Origin: Vandiemenella viatica
Lineage: Eukaryota; Arthropoda; Insecta; Orthoptera; Morabidae
Length of the DNA stretch: 64,000 bases
Reading direction: 5' to 3'
Assembly: GCA_031002005.1 (NCBI GenBank)
Contig: JARYHS010008074.1
Coordinates: forward strand, 352,804,932 to 352,868,931
Shown here: piece by piece, positions 34,682-45,610 of the stretch
How positions within the stretch are numbered: the first letter of the stretch is position 1
Layout of the letters: each line of letters starts with the position of its first letter
Translations under genes and position numbers: made by a program
The notes under the pieces: model-generated
The model's input: only the letters and a program-made list of their open reading frames with translations
Told to the model about the DNA's origin: nothing
Database searches by the model: none

Positions 34682-35765
34682 AGCTGCCCATGCACATACA
34701 CATTTGCGTGCGAGTAAGCTCGCTAAACATTTACGCGCGGATATTCTCGCGACGAGTCTATACTTGTCAGTGCCCATACACAGGAACATCAGTTCCACAC
34801 ATTTGTCGTTCATTTGGCTCGCCGCGGTCAAATTGTTGTGTTTATGGTAGTCGTCTACGGATTTATCCGTCATGATTTCCTGGCTCGCGGCTCACTGGGA
34901 ATTCCAAAACATCGCGAGCCAAGTGTAGTGAGGTTATGTTACAAGCGACGTGACAATATTGAAATGAATAATGTTTTTAAGTTTTACACACAAAAAAAGT
35001 ATTTATTCGTGCAGCAGCTTATATTAGAGCTGTAAAAAAGAAAAGAAACGTACAGTATGAAAAATAAAGTGGTTGCAGGAAGATTATAAACACGATCATA
35101 TTATGCTACTTGTACTATTTGAAAAGCATTTTCTTAGATTTCTTGAGTATTACATAAATGCACAGATACATCTTCCCCTTCATAATTTGGGCTTCCTGTA
35201 TTCCTGATATTGTCCATTAGTTCGTGTTGATCTCTCATTAGTCGTAATAATATCGTAAATTAGTTTGTAGATTTTGTCTTCGCCTATTCCACTTCTTGTC
35301 GAATTTTCATTTTTTTAAATATATTTCTTGCGAAAAGTACTCCGTAAAGAGTGGATTTTCTTTTCTTATTAATGCACTATAAACTTTTATACTATATTTC
35401 TCACAAACCTCTATCAAAGAACTATATCCAATTTTTTTAAACCTCTGTTCCCATACTCTTTTGGTTCCACCTTTCACAATGGAGTATGTTGCTGATATGT
35501 CACAATTAAATGAGCTACGAATTCTCTGCTCATCTTACTTAACTTGTTAGACACTAAGCAAGTATTATCTACCGCGAGTAAATTGTTAAGTGAGATATGT
35601 GTGTGTATGGTTACCGTCGCGCATGCTCGCCACGTTCAAATATGTAACGATTGTTATTTGGCTTGTGATGCGGCTCGTCGTTAGACAATTAACACACACA
35701 TTTTATCGTCTATATGGATCGCCACGGAATTGCTGGCGCACAAATGTGTGTGTGTATGCCTAGCT
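34682..35765. mobile_element. 1.1-kb TIR DNA transposon, class uncertain
   Basis: The left end AGCTGCCCATGCACATACAC then ATTTGCGTGCGAG pairs with the reverse complement of the right end, AGCTAGGCATACACACACAC then ATTTGTGCGCCAG. The flanking trinucleotide ATT on both sides (34679-34681; 35766-35768) is consistent with a 3-bp TSD as in PIF/Harbinger, though weak evidence alone. On the minus strand an interrupted frame (about 35460-35290) reads IGYSSLIEVCEKYSIKVYSA and then LFTEYFSQEIYLKK. It looks like decayed transposon protein, not assigned to a family. Confidence 0.6.
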
Positions 35766-37240
35766 ATTATGGCTCCACTGTTCTACACATCTTCCGATTT
35801 TGGACTGATTCAGACCATTCCTACTGGTGCTACAATTTTCGCAAATAGTAGTGTAGTACAGGAACGAGATATTGTGTTTATGTGGCACACGTAATCATTA
35901 ACGCTTAACTTTATACGTGTGTTAAGAGAAAAAAACGCAGTGGCGCTGCAGGCTGTGTGATGTGGTGACAACGTGGCAGGAACTGCAAGGAAACGGCCGT
36001 CCGTGATCTGAATACAGTGCAAGCGACGCTTCCGGGCCTGTGTCAACCCGGCCAGCAGTGCGGAACAGTACTGGGAGTATTCTCTAGTCGTGACACAGGT
36101 GGAAAATAATCATTAAACTCGGTGAATTCCGAAACAGCGAATTCTACAGATGACTTAAGTTTCGTTTCTGTTCAGGCAAGCGATTCGAAGGCATATCTAT
36201 TCATGGAAAGCTTTTGAACTGTAATTATATCCTAATGATTTCTTTCAAACTGACACGACTTGTAAATAGACTCATCAAACGGATAGAAAGAAAATGTTGA
36301 TAAATTATGTTCATTCTTGTGGATGTCCCACAGGCACACATGGGTATTGTTCATAAAGTCTCTCTGCAAACAATACTTGTAATGATAAATCCTGCCAAGT
36401 CCGTGGATAGATTGCTTTGTTGTTATGAATGTAAATGATCATATAAAATCTCTAATCGTATTGCAAAACTGAAAATTTCAATACACTATCAACGCGTATA
36501 AAAGGCCAATGTTTCCCTCTATCAGCAAACAAGTAAACTATTTCAGTATAAATCGGAGAATTGTATGTAGTCGTACAAAGATGAAAACAGTCACTACGTG
36601 TTTCTTTTAATGTATTTATTTTGTGTTGATTAATATGGGAACTTATTAGTTTTGATAGTATATACACTATTTCTGAGCAATCTTTCATTGAAACTCAAAA
36701 TGTTGCTTCTTCGGGGACAGTAAAATATTATTGCGTTAAAAAATATCTGCCCAGACGCACAACCATTAAAAAATTTACAGTTTCGTCCGCTGTTTCTTCA
36801 GGATGACTGTAACTTATAAAATGAAATGTGTCCTATTTGTTGAACCATCACATATCATTGTGTGTAAAGTTTTAAGTAACCGCTTACGCAGACAAACCAT
36901 TCATCGTAATCCGTTGATTTAGCGTGATGCTTACACAAACAGACAAACATTCCAAAATTTACCGTTTTATCGTTGAAGATAATACGGAACTTATTCAAAA
37001 GAAGAAAGACGCCGCCTGGGAGCTAATTGTTGCTCGCGTCTTTGTCGAGCGGCTGATGGCGAAGGTCGTTGTCTATTGACATTTCCTTCAAGGAATACGA
37101 TAGAAGTTGCTTTGCTTTCGGTTTGTCTTTTCGGTTGCTCTACGCTGTTTTAATTTGTGTGTGTCTTTGTCGTTTCAGCACCGTTAGCTTGGCTGGTAAG
37201 CAAGTCGTTTAATGAGTTGTGTTAGTAACTAGACTATTAT
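35766..37240. other. Unannotated AT-rich stretch
   Basis: The 78-codon frames at 35810-36046 and 36452-36688 (minus) have no recognisable domain. No repeat seen. Confidence 0.4.
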
Positions 37241-37244
37241 AGTC

Positions 37245-38270
37245 AGCTTCAACCCCACTCGTCTGCAACGTCGTGCCCACAGAAGTAACGGGGGCACTCG
37301 ACGCGGCTAGGTGCTCGGCTGTTAGTTGTTCCGATTGGGTTTCTCGTTGGTTGCCTCCTATCTTGGCGATGCTGGACGAGACTGGCAGTCGACTGTGTCT
37401 CGCCAGGTGTAGTGGGGGTGTGGTGATCTGTCGACTGGTTGGATGACTTGACTTGTGTGCACTGAGTGGCCGGAGTTCCAGGTCTTGCCGTTTGGCAGTA
37501 GATCCGTTGCAGTGTCGCGTTACTTGTCTGTGGGAGGTTCGTAGCCACTTCTGTTATGGACATCCCCGAAATCAGGCGGCATGGGGCCCTCCGCAGTTGC
37601 AGCAGCTTGCTTCATGCTTGGGCATTCTTGTTGCAGATGATCACCCCGCAGCGGACGCACCTCACCTTGGCAGTGCATTGACGCTCGTAGTTGTGAAACC
37701 GCTGAAACCTGCAACATTGGACAGGCCCTGACGGAGGTTTCTTGGTTTCTGTGTTGGTAGCCTTGTTTCTTGGTTTGTTGGTTACGTGTAGGAGCTCCTT
37801 GAAAGCTACCTCCAGCTCTTGAAGCTTGCTGGTTATCGTCTTTAAGTCCGACAGGCAGGATGGGATGATCTTGATTCCATCCTCTGACGGCTAGGCGAGG
37901 AGGGCATCATAATGTCCTGTTGCAGCAAGCGTAACCAGTTGTGCCGGTATGCGACAAGTATTGGTGGTACAGGCACCTCTTCCAAGCCGGAAACATCGGA
38001 ATGCCTCGTTGCAGCGAGTCGGAAACCTCACGACCCGAACAAACAAGAACAATTATTGGCTTGGTCGGAGTAATAGTAGGTAGCCGTTGGGTGACAACAT
38101 GGATGGACTGTACTGGCACCTCTTCCTTAAGAGGGTAGGCGACGTTCTTCTTGTCAGAAGACAAAGGAGGTTCTGGGACTGCATCCGCGGCTGGTTTGAA
38201 CAGCGGCTCAGTTCGCCAGAACGTTGGCGGACTCCTCCGCATTGCCTCCGCCATTATCCTGTCCAGGCCT
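37245..38270 (-). mobile_element. LINE gag-like (ORF1) remnant with zinc knuckles, minus strand
   Basis: The stretch is notably more GC-rich than its surroundings. Read on the minus strand at about 37735-37640, one frame gives CCRFQRFHNYERQCTAKVRC followed by VRCG. A +1 frameshift then gives RGDHLQQECPSMKQAA. This is the 'C.RCQ.FGH.Q..C...RCV.CG.DH....C' array of CCHC zinc knuckles in ORF1 proteins of Jockey/I-type LINEs. Flanking Pro/Thr/Gln-rich frames (37249-37563 and 37907-38320) fit the low-complexity parts of such proteins. Broken by frameshifts; no RT portion was found next to it. Confidence 0.6.
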
Positions 38271-38279
38271 CCCGGACGA

Positions 38280-38365
38280 GAAACGCCATGGGCGAATTCC
38301 TTCCCGTTCCTTGTTCCCACTCATCTCCAGCTCCAATAACGTCGACTAGGGTAAAACCAGAAAAA
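38280..38365 (+). mobile_element. Family-A SINE 3' fragment
   Basis: GCCATGGGCGAATTCCTTCC then CGTTCCTTGTTCCCA and CTCCAATAACGTCGACTAGG match the 3' half of the SINE. Head and mid body are missing. Confidence 0.7.
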
Positions 38366-38925
38366 GTTTCTTTATTAAGCTGTACAAATTTTCCCCAGCC
38401 AGTGTTGAGGCGTTCATGAGATGCGCTCTGGAACCCGTGTGTCACTCCGTTACACTGGCGCCAGGTGCATCATAGAGGCCTGGATCCACTTACGCAGCGT
38501 GACTCGTCTCCTTCACACCCCATAACAAAGATGTTCACGCCAGGCCAGCTTCACTTACAGTTTTGTTATTATATGTGTAACCGACATTAGCTTTCCTTGC
38601 AGCGACGTTTCCATGTCACACACCAATTACTGCTACAGATTTTTCGAATTTACATTCCGTGCCTAGTGAAATCAATGCTGTTTTTACTCCTACCTGGGAT
38701 CACATAACGTTTGTTGTATTAAATTAGAAATAGCCTACAGAAGTCTCCATCTAGACGAATTTCGGTCGAAAAATGTAGTGGTACATAATTATTCCTGATT
38801 ACAGCTTGGTTTCTAATATCTCTGCTCAATGTTCACTTCTTCTTTTTATAAACTCCATGCCTATTGGGTTATCATGGAGGATTTAGCAGTGTTGTTTGTT
38901 ATGTGGATGAGAGATAAAAGAAGGT
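38366..38925. other. Unannotated stretch
   Basis: No recognisable feature. Confidence 0.4.
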
Positions 38926-39245
38926 AGAGGAACCCGGGTGCCAACCATTTCAGGCCTACTCTTCTGAAACACATCGTCTGGGTCGTCAGCTTTAACGTCC
39001 ACATCCGGCGGCGAATAACCATCGACAGTGTGGTATGCCCTCACTGCATAGTCACTGCGGAGAGGTTTGGGATTTAAACCAGGATTTTGGTGCTCAAGCT
39101 GGTGATTAGGAACTGTGTACCCCACCCCTCCTCTACCCCGCCCGCACAATCCCGATGTTGAAAATTGTTCCACCACCGGGATTCAAACCAGCTAACCTCT
39201 AGTCTGCGCCGGGCACCATCACGGAGCCGCAACCAACTGAGCCTT
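38926..39245 (-). mobile_element. tRNA-derived SINE (family C), minus strand
   Basis: Minus-strand reading starts GCTCAGTTGGTTGCGGCTCC (tRNA-like A-box head), then GATGGTGCCCGGCGCAGAC, the B box GGTTTGAATCCCGG, and a body with CACCAGCTTGAGCACC, CTCCGCAGTGACTATGCAGT, ATGGTTATTCGCCGCCGGAT and AGAAGAGTAGGCCTGAA. Relatives are at 49078 (-) and 56134/57452 (+). The minus open frame 38883-39176 is a shadow. Confidence 0.85.
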
Positions 39246-39326
39246 CAGGGTGGGCCAAAGTTCACTGAAATTTATTTTTTGACGTAAGACAGATACATAT
39301 ACGAGGAACAGAACAATGGAACTAAG

Positions 39327-39774
39327 GGAGCGTACACAAACCACGTAACTCCATTTTGGCCTCCTATGAACCCCCCCCCCCCGCCAACTCCCCCCCCCCC
39401 GCCAACTCCCCCCCCCCCGCCAACTCCCCCCCCCCACGTAGCCCATCATGGCTTTTGTCTCTACCCCCCTCCCCTGCCTCGCCACGTAGCACGTAGCTTT
39501 TTTCCCTATTGATTCCAGAAGACATTTTGTACTGTTTTCTATTGTCAAACTGTCGTAAATTACATATAGGGATAATTAGATGGCGGAAAGAAATATTTAC
39601 TTGCTGTTACGTGTTCTTTATCTCATTTTAACTGTGACAGATACTATGAACAAAAAGCTACGTGATTGGAACCCTCCCCCTCTTCCCCCACGTACCCAGC
39701 GTAGCTCTCAAGCCAACGCCTCACCCCCACCCCCACCCTTTCCCCGACTGAGCCACGTAGTTTATGGGCACTCC
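39327..39774 (-). mobile_element. MITE with GGAGCGT-type TIRs, copy 2 (inverted)
   Basis: The left end is GGAGCGTACACAAACCACGT and the reverse complement of the right end is GGGAGTGCCCATAAACTACG. It aligns to 34134-34528 in reverse: CCATTTTGGCCTCCT here is the reverse complement of AGGAGGCCAAAATGG there, and the AT-rich cores align (ATTGATTCCAGAAGACATTT against the reverse complement of the 34370 region). It is expanded by the C-rich minisatellite at 39372-39436. Confidence 0.75.
39372..39436. repeat. C-rich minisatellite, ~19-bp unit
   Basis: Three to four runs of 10-13 C separated by GCCAACT. The G-rich complementary strand has four long G-runs and could form quadruplexes. Confidence 0.9.
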
Positions 39775-40380
39775 CCAATGTGAGAAAGTGGCTTGTTGGT
39801 CTCCTTATTTTCATAGAAACACATTTTACCAATCACAGATTTGTACGTTACTGCCCGCAACAACTGGAATATTTTAAATTTGTCGTGCGATTATGATTTC
39901 CAACTGAATAACGCATTTATGTCAGCCTTATTCTTGTCTCCGGCTCAATAAAAATATTTATCTGAAATTGTCCTGTTTGTTCGTTGCTTTCAAGATTTTT
40001 ACAACATCAATGGCAGAAGTGTTATGAATTCCTTCACGCCTGATTGTCCACAGACAATGCAACTTAACATTTGAACAATTTTCATTTCAACTTTTGACGT
40101 TAACAACATAAGAATAACGGTGGATATGCATTTTGCACATTTATGTATAAGATCAGAGAATCTTGGCTTGCAAGGCGGGGTATGGCGGGTAGGCAGATGC
40201 AGGCGCCGTGGAGCGTTATCTGCGCCCGCAGGGGATTACAATGAGCAGCTGCTCCACAGTGAAGTGACAACTGACTGCTCCACCCAGCGCGTCTAGCCGC
40301 AGGCACAGCGGGGATGTCGGCGCAACATACGCATTACTCCACATCCCTGTCATTTACTTCTTACTACCTGTCGTAAACAG
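39775..40380. other. Unannotated stretch, GC-rich at 40160-40330
   Basis: The GC-rich patch (AGGCGGGGTATGGCGGGTAG onward) has only a low-quality minus frame. It immediately precedes the possible exon at 40381. Confidence 0.4.
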
Positions 40381-40667
40381 GAACTGCGTCGGTTTATCGT
40401 CCCCGTGATGAGGAGTCAAGTGACTGTGAACTACCCACCGTCGTCCCTGGTTTAACAAATTCCGAGCCACAACTTGACGTCGAAGCTGATTGGCTTAGTG
40501 TTTCAGATCTACTTCACAGCCTTGTCACACACAATAGCTTTAAATCTACTGGCACCAGCCGCTACACACCCACTAGCCTTATACCAGAGAGAGCCTTGCG
40601 TTGTGAACAGCTACGATTAACACAAAAGGAGTGTCCTGAATGGATTTGCTGCAAGACTGAAGAATAA
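40381..40667 (+). CDS. Candidate terminal coding exon (uncertain)
   Basis: The frame from GCG at 40386 is open for 93 codons to TAA at 40665-40667. It lacks an initiator, so it is easy to miss. Directly upstream, CTTCTTACTACCTGTCGTAAACAG ends in AG at 40379-40380 after a pyrimidine-leaning stretch, as a 3' splice site would. AATAAA overlaps the stop (40663-40668). The conceptual peptide is rich in Ser, Thr, Glu and Leu (for example EADWLSVSDLLHSLV and RYTPTSLIPERALRCEQLRL) and ends ECPEWICCKTEE. I do not recognise a family. A 93-codon open frame is not rare by chance in 64 kb, and no upstream exon was identified, so this could be noise or the 3' end of an unrecognised transposon. Confidence 0.22.
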
Positions 40668-40856
40668 AATAGGATTGGCACGTTGCTGGTTCGATACATT
40701 CTCAAGCTATAAACGATTTTAAATCTAGTGTTTGTCTTCCTTTGGGGTATTACTGTGATGTAAATTTGAAATTATGTGTATATAATTCAGGAAATATATT
40801 ATGATAGGCGGTTTGTTTGTGATTTAACGTGAGGGTTCAAAAAAAAAAAAAAAACA

Positions 40857-41040
40857 GATCTACACTAATATTATAAACGCTAAAGTAACTCTCTCTATAT
40901 GTTACTTTTCCACTGCTAAACCATTCTTGATGAAATTTGACAAGGTAATACTATTTATCATAAGGAAGGACATAAGATACTTTTTTCTGGATTAAACGAC
41001 ATATTTTGTTAATAAGGTTTTAAAACTAACTGAACGTTGA
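40857..41040 (+). repeat. Widespread insect repeat module, possible Helitron 5' end
   Basis: TCTACACTAATATTATAAAC begins just after an A, followed by GCTAAAGTAACTCTCTCTAT, CACTGCTAAACCATTC, GATGAAATTTGACA, GGAAGGACATAAGATACTTT. From memory, TCTACTAATATTATAA starts nonautonomous Helitrons and related repeats in insects, but a matching CTRR 3' end with hairpin was not found. Class assignment is an inference. Confidence 0.5.
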
Positions 41041-43544
41041 CAGATGGTTAGCGTGCGTAGCTCTCGATAATGTTATATCGGTCACTTATGCTTTGTTTCT
41101 CTCGCAGTTAGTTTGTGTATGATCTGTTCATAAATTTACTATACAGCCAATAAAGCTCGGAGCCAATGAAGCTTAAAGTAGCAGCGATACTCTTAGAAAA
41201 GACACGTTTTTCCAACCCCCGAAGGCCATTTATCTTAGCAAGAACAGCAAAACCAAAATTTTTTTTGTGTTAAACGGTGTTGACATCAGGTGTACCCGTT
41301 AATTGACATAATTTTAAACCACAAACAAAACTCTGCCGGAGGAACTGTGGTAGGTGGTTTCCCCTCCCCTCCTTAGTTTGTTGTTGGTTTTAAACGTGAT
41401 GCAAATCAGTTATCCTCACGAGACAAGTTCAGTGGTTGAATGATGCGGTGATCGCTTCCCAGAAATACGGTGTTATCCCGACTCTGTGCTGTTATCTCGT
41501 CTGGTTTGATAAATTTCTCAATTTCTTCCCAGAATGTGGCAGTTTTTATCAACTTATTTTCATTGAAACCTTCATCTGCGCACTAGAGATCCTTACCTCT
41601 CCGATGTCGCGGATTATAAACACAACGAAGTATACGAAAAGTGGCGATGAGGTACGTACGTAGGGGCAGCTGTATTTAAGCTCAAAACTAGTATTCAGGA
41701 AAGGTTCACATCAGTCGTAACTGGTAACTCGACTAATATGCTACAGCAATGTGGACATAAATCAACCTGAGTGAAACCTAAAGGCCTAGAAACAAGAGCG
41801 CTCTGAGGAATCAGGAGTGATTAAGAGATCTATCAAGGTCGTCCAGTTTCCTTGTAAAGGATCCTCTGACCAGGACAGTAGGTCGTGAAGTACTACAAGG
41901 GTGAGCTACTGTGAAGCATACCAGAAAAGGAACAGAGAGCGGTTATAGCCGAATACGGTAAGCACAACTCTGCTGGTAATAAGACATTGTTTCGTCATTT
42001 GGGTTCTAAACTGGACTTGATCTATCTAAAGAAGTGTATAAAAGGTATGGTATCTAAACAGACAGTTGGATCGATTTCCTCAATCATTGATATCATTTTA
42101 ATGGTTCGAGGCTGCAGAAATTAATCGTGTATGCCATCTGTTGTAGCCATCAAATATTTCTGACAGAATGAAGTTATGGCTACATCTGTCACCATGCAAA
42201 TAACATCGCAGCCGATACGATAAAAAATATGATTTTTGTTAATTTTCAAACTGTGCATTCCCTAACTTCCCACAAATTAGACTAGCCGCTTAAAGTGAGG
42301 TCAGAATTGTGGAATTACACTCGCATAGTTCATACACGCAGTGAAAGATATAACAGAGCCGAAGATGCGGTTAACGGTGTGTGAAAATACTGATAACACT
42401 GAAATTTGAACCTTCTAATTAGGCGTGATACTCATAACTACCATTAGTTGTATACAGTGGTTGAAGTGTCCAATAATTTTGCAGTAAACGTTTAAAGTGC
42501 TTGCCGAAATTTCTACTGCAATGATACAGCTTTGTAATGGATTCGCCAAACAACAGCCAAACTCTTGCATCAGAAATCTTGTAACATTAGTCCTCCTAGT
42601 GTCACATGACAAATCGGTTAGTCACACCGGCACATTTTCAGGGACTGCTGTCTCCACTGAGTACAATGATAAAGCGTGATGCTCTCTGAAATTAATGATC
42701 ATTTTTGTATTTTTATCCTGCATCATTCTTTCATTCCTGTTACTGTTGACACAAAAACTTTAAGCTGCTTTATTTGTTCAAGCACTGACATAGATTAAAA
42801 AAACAGAGCAAAAACTAAAGAGAGAAAATACAGCCTAAAACAAATTGACCTAGATGAAGAGATGACATATCATTCGGTTAACCCATATTTTAAGGCAGAT
42901 ATAAATGTTCTGTATTACGTGTTAATAAAATTTATACTGTTAAATTCAGCATAAAACGAGAGTCAAAGGTGATTAAAGATTTGGGTCTTCTGCCATTGCA
43001 CTGGATTCATCCTAATTTTTTATGCTCCCGAAATATTTTTGGAAGAATTGCTAACAGCAACAAACGAAATGCAAAGGATTTTGAAAGTATGTTGTAGCTA
43101 AGTAAACTATTCTTCGCCATTTACTAATATTGTTGGTAATCATAATTAAAATATAGCATCAACATTCATTCAGAAACATCAACTTCATTATATCAAAATT
43201 GCGACAGTTAACTAAATCTCTACGTATTTTAAGTCTAATTTCATATAGGTGGAAAACTACTGGTAGGAAAAAAAATAAAAAATATCCAGTATACATCCAA
43301 CGTTTAGTTGACACACTATTATGTTTAGAATAAATAAAAATTACTGATCACTGTCTAGCAATGAGAGAGCTTAATTGTACCTAGGTGGATCAAGTTGGCA
43401 GTGCTACTGGCATCTACTGTTAATAAGTTACTCCCATGTTTCATTTATATTTGTCATATTTTACTCCAAATAGTAAACGTTTGACTAGGTCTTGGTACGT
43501 AAACACCGAGAAATGTTGAGGATAATATTGAATTTCGTCACAGC
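41041..43544. other. Unannotated AT-rich stretch
   Basis: Frames at 41436-41663, 42415-42612 and 42497-42679 show no domain. No repeat recognised in 2.5 kb. Confidence 0.4.
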
Positions 43545-43549
43545 GTGAC

Positions 43550-43702
43550 AGATGACCGATAACGATCTAGACTCGCATTCGGGAGGATTCAGGTTCGAAT
43601 CCCCTTCCAGCCATCCAGATTTGGATTTTCCATGGTTTCACCACACCTTCCCGCCTCTAATGACATCAACGTCGACAAGGCGTAAGGCCAGAAGAAGAAG
43701 AA
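43550..43702 (+). mobile_element. Family-A SINE with internal deletion
   Basis: Head with CTCGCATTCGGGAGGATTCA and box GGTTCGAATCCCC, body start CCATCCAGATTTGGATTTTC, then a jump directly to the 3' part CTTCCCGCCTCTAATGACAT and CGACAAGGCGTAAGGCC. About 90 bp of body is missing. Confidence 0.88.
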
Positions 43703-43859
43703 TTTCGTTTATTCCTCATTAGTCTCCAAATTGCCATCATCTCAAAAATAGTGAAAACTGCTTCGGTATGGAGCAGAACGTGAGGTTTCATGGAAATCTC
43801 TAAATGAGACTTTTGGTCCTATTAATTTGTTGTAAGTATACAGCGGAAATAAACACAGG

Positions 43860-44095
43860 GGTGGGGCACGGTGGTGGACTGACAGGGTCTGAGTTACCGC
43901 AGTGTGCAGGCTGAGCTGCGCCGCCCACGCGTCCTTGCTCCCGGGACGCAGCGCATTGCAGAGCTGCTGCTGCCGGCGCCCATTTGAAATTTAAATGTCA
44001 GCACCGCCCGGCAGCATTCCTGGCGCTCGCCAGATAACGGTCCTCATTAACTTCAAATCACGGCAGTCTCCAGCCTGCGCTGAATATTCTTCACA
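43860..44095. other. GC-rich, CpG-containing island
   Basis: About 43875-44060 is distinctly GC-rich against AT-rich surroundings and contains many CpG and CAG/CTG words plus ATTTGAAATTTAAAT. No convincing frame, repeat or splice site; possibly a regulatory or old exon segment. Confidence 0.35.
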
Positions 44096-44105
44096 GCACC
44101 ATTAG

Positions 44106-44260
44106 AGCGGTCTGGTGGCTCAGGCTTCTGGCTGGGGATGGAAAGGTCCCGGGTTCGAATCCCTTTCTCGGCAAAGCTTTTCAAAGGCCTTAAGACGACC
44201 CTTACCTTTGGCACAGCTTGCTGTGTAATGCGAAGTTCACCAGAACGTTTCCTTGGTTCG
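44106..44260 (+). mobile_element. tRNA-derived SINE (family B)
   Basis: GAGCGGTCTGGTGGCTCAGG, then GGTCCCGGGTTCGAATCCC (B box with good T-stem), then CAAAGGCCTTAAGACGACCC. Head and early body match 3353. The 3' boundary is uncertain. Confidence 0.8.
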
Positions 44261-44574
44261 TATCGTACGTTAAGCCATAGGTCCCCTATACACGGTTAGA
44301 CTACCAGGTTCGGTTAAGACGGCTATGGTAGGGGCGGAATGTACAGCCCTGCCACCAGATTACAATCACACGAACCATTCATTACCTTTCTGCACAATTC
44401 GTTGGTTTCCCGCACTCTTGCATGTGAACTGCAGCCCAACTGAAAACAAAGCCCGCTATAATATTGCGCATGCTAGTTCAAAGGCAACATGCACAAGCGT
44501 CAGAGCATCACCACGGGTTGCAGGTTTGTGTTCAGCCTAGGGGACGCACCTTCAGAATTAAATGTTAAACTGCG
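44261..44574. other. Unannotated stretch
   Basis: A 71-codon frame at 44325-44540 has no recognisable domain. Confidence 0.4.
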
Positions 44575-44782
44575 CTCGTTCGCACTGGGCGGGTAATTTA
44601 GTCGAGTGGCGAGTGATTTAGTAACTAAACCTGTGTGAACAATGAAAATTAGTCGAGTCGATCCGTTTTGTTCTATTAAACCGGGTGATTAGCACCCCCC
44701 ACCACGCGCCACTGCCCACTCGCTCATCGGCTAAAGCAGTCTGAACCTATAGTTTTAGTAGAGTTCATTAGCTGCAGCAAAA

Positions 44783-44942
44783 ATGTCGTTTCGATGGAGC
44801 GAAGAAACAATTTTAAAATTTGTGTCTAAATGTGTAGAAAATGTATGCTTGTAGAATGTTAAGTCCCCAACATGTAAAAACAAACAAAGGAAGCAATCTG
44901 CATGCATGGATGTGGAAATTACAATAAACATACCTGGATTTG
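44783..44942 (+). pseudogene. MADF-domain protein first exon, broken (Harbinger accessory protein)
   Basis: From ATG at 44783: MSFRWSEETILKFVSKCVEN, a short segment, a TAG stop where the family has Trp, then NVKSPTCKNKQRKQSACMD and INIPGFG. The layout 'ETILKFV..Y....LWN..SP.YKNK..R..A...IA' is the MADF fold carried by PIF/Harbinger accessory proteins. The TAG is one base from TGG (Trp). The exon ends at a strong donor G|GTGAGT (44942/44943). The next exon was not found; it is probably deleted. Confidence 0.75.
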
Positions 44943-45179
44943 GTGAGTAGTAAATTGAAAATTAAAAACATCTGCTTAGTGCCCAATTTTGTTAATTATT
45001 TAATTACAATAAAATCTGGATTATACATTAAGATATTATTCCTATTGTTATTAGAAGTACTACATAAAGAGAGAAAAATCTTTTTAGTATTATCTACTCG
45101 CAGAAGTTAAAAAAATGGTAGTATAAAAATTCAGGTGTAGGTACTGAAACAGTTTACATTCCTTCAGTAAAATGATTCA

Positions 45180-45610
45180 GTTTACTGGATGCATCTCAAT
45201 GAAACATTACTTCAATTCCTTTAATGCTTCATAGATTCCTTCACACTGTAATGAATTAGGAAATAGCCGATTTTCTGTATATAAATACGGTGGCCATAAA
45301 GTAGAGAACTGCCTGTAATTACGTAGTTGCCGGCATTGCACTCCTTAAGTATCTTCACGCTGGATTTGCGACTGCATTTCATTAACACTACTTTTGGACA
45401 TTCTCAAACTATTTGTAGGGATCTTCTAATGCTAATTTCTTCAGAAGACAATTTGTAGCTCCTAGTTCATCCCTTCTATTAACCCATTATCGTACCCATT
45501 GCTTTTTTTCTTTATTGCATAAACTTCTTCATCCATCTCTTCTAAAATAGCGCTTAACATAAGCTGTATCAGCTCATTCATTTGATTGCGATGCAGCCTG
45601 CTGGCAAACT
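45180..45610 (-). pseudogene. Harbinger transposase N-terminal remnant
   Basis: Minus-strand reading, with frameshifts: MLSAILEEMDEEVYAIKKK, QWVR, then WVNRRDELGATNCLLKKLAL and EDPYK, then NEMQSQIQR, and further on FSTLWPPYLYTENRLFPNSL followed by EGIYEALKELK. This order matches the region before and around the first part of Harbinger (DDE_4-type) transposases: 'W...WI.RR...GA...LL.EL..ED...Y..F.RM', then 'FSTL..P......I...C.AIY..LK'. The three DDE catalytic residues are not present, so the reading breaks before the active site. Confidence 0.72.
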
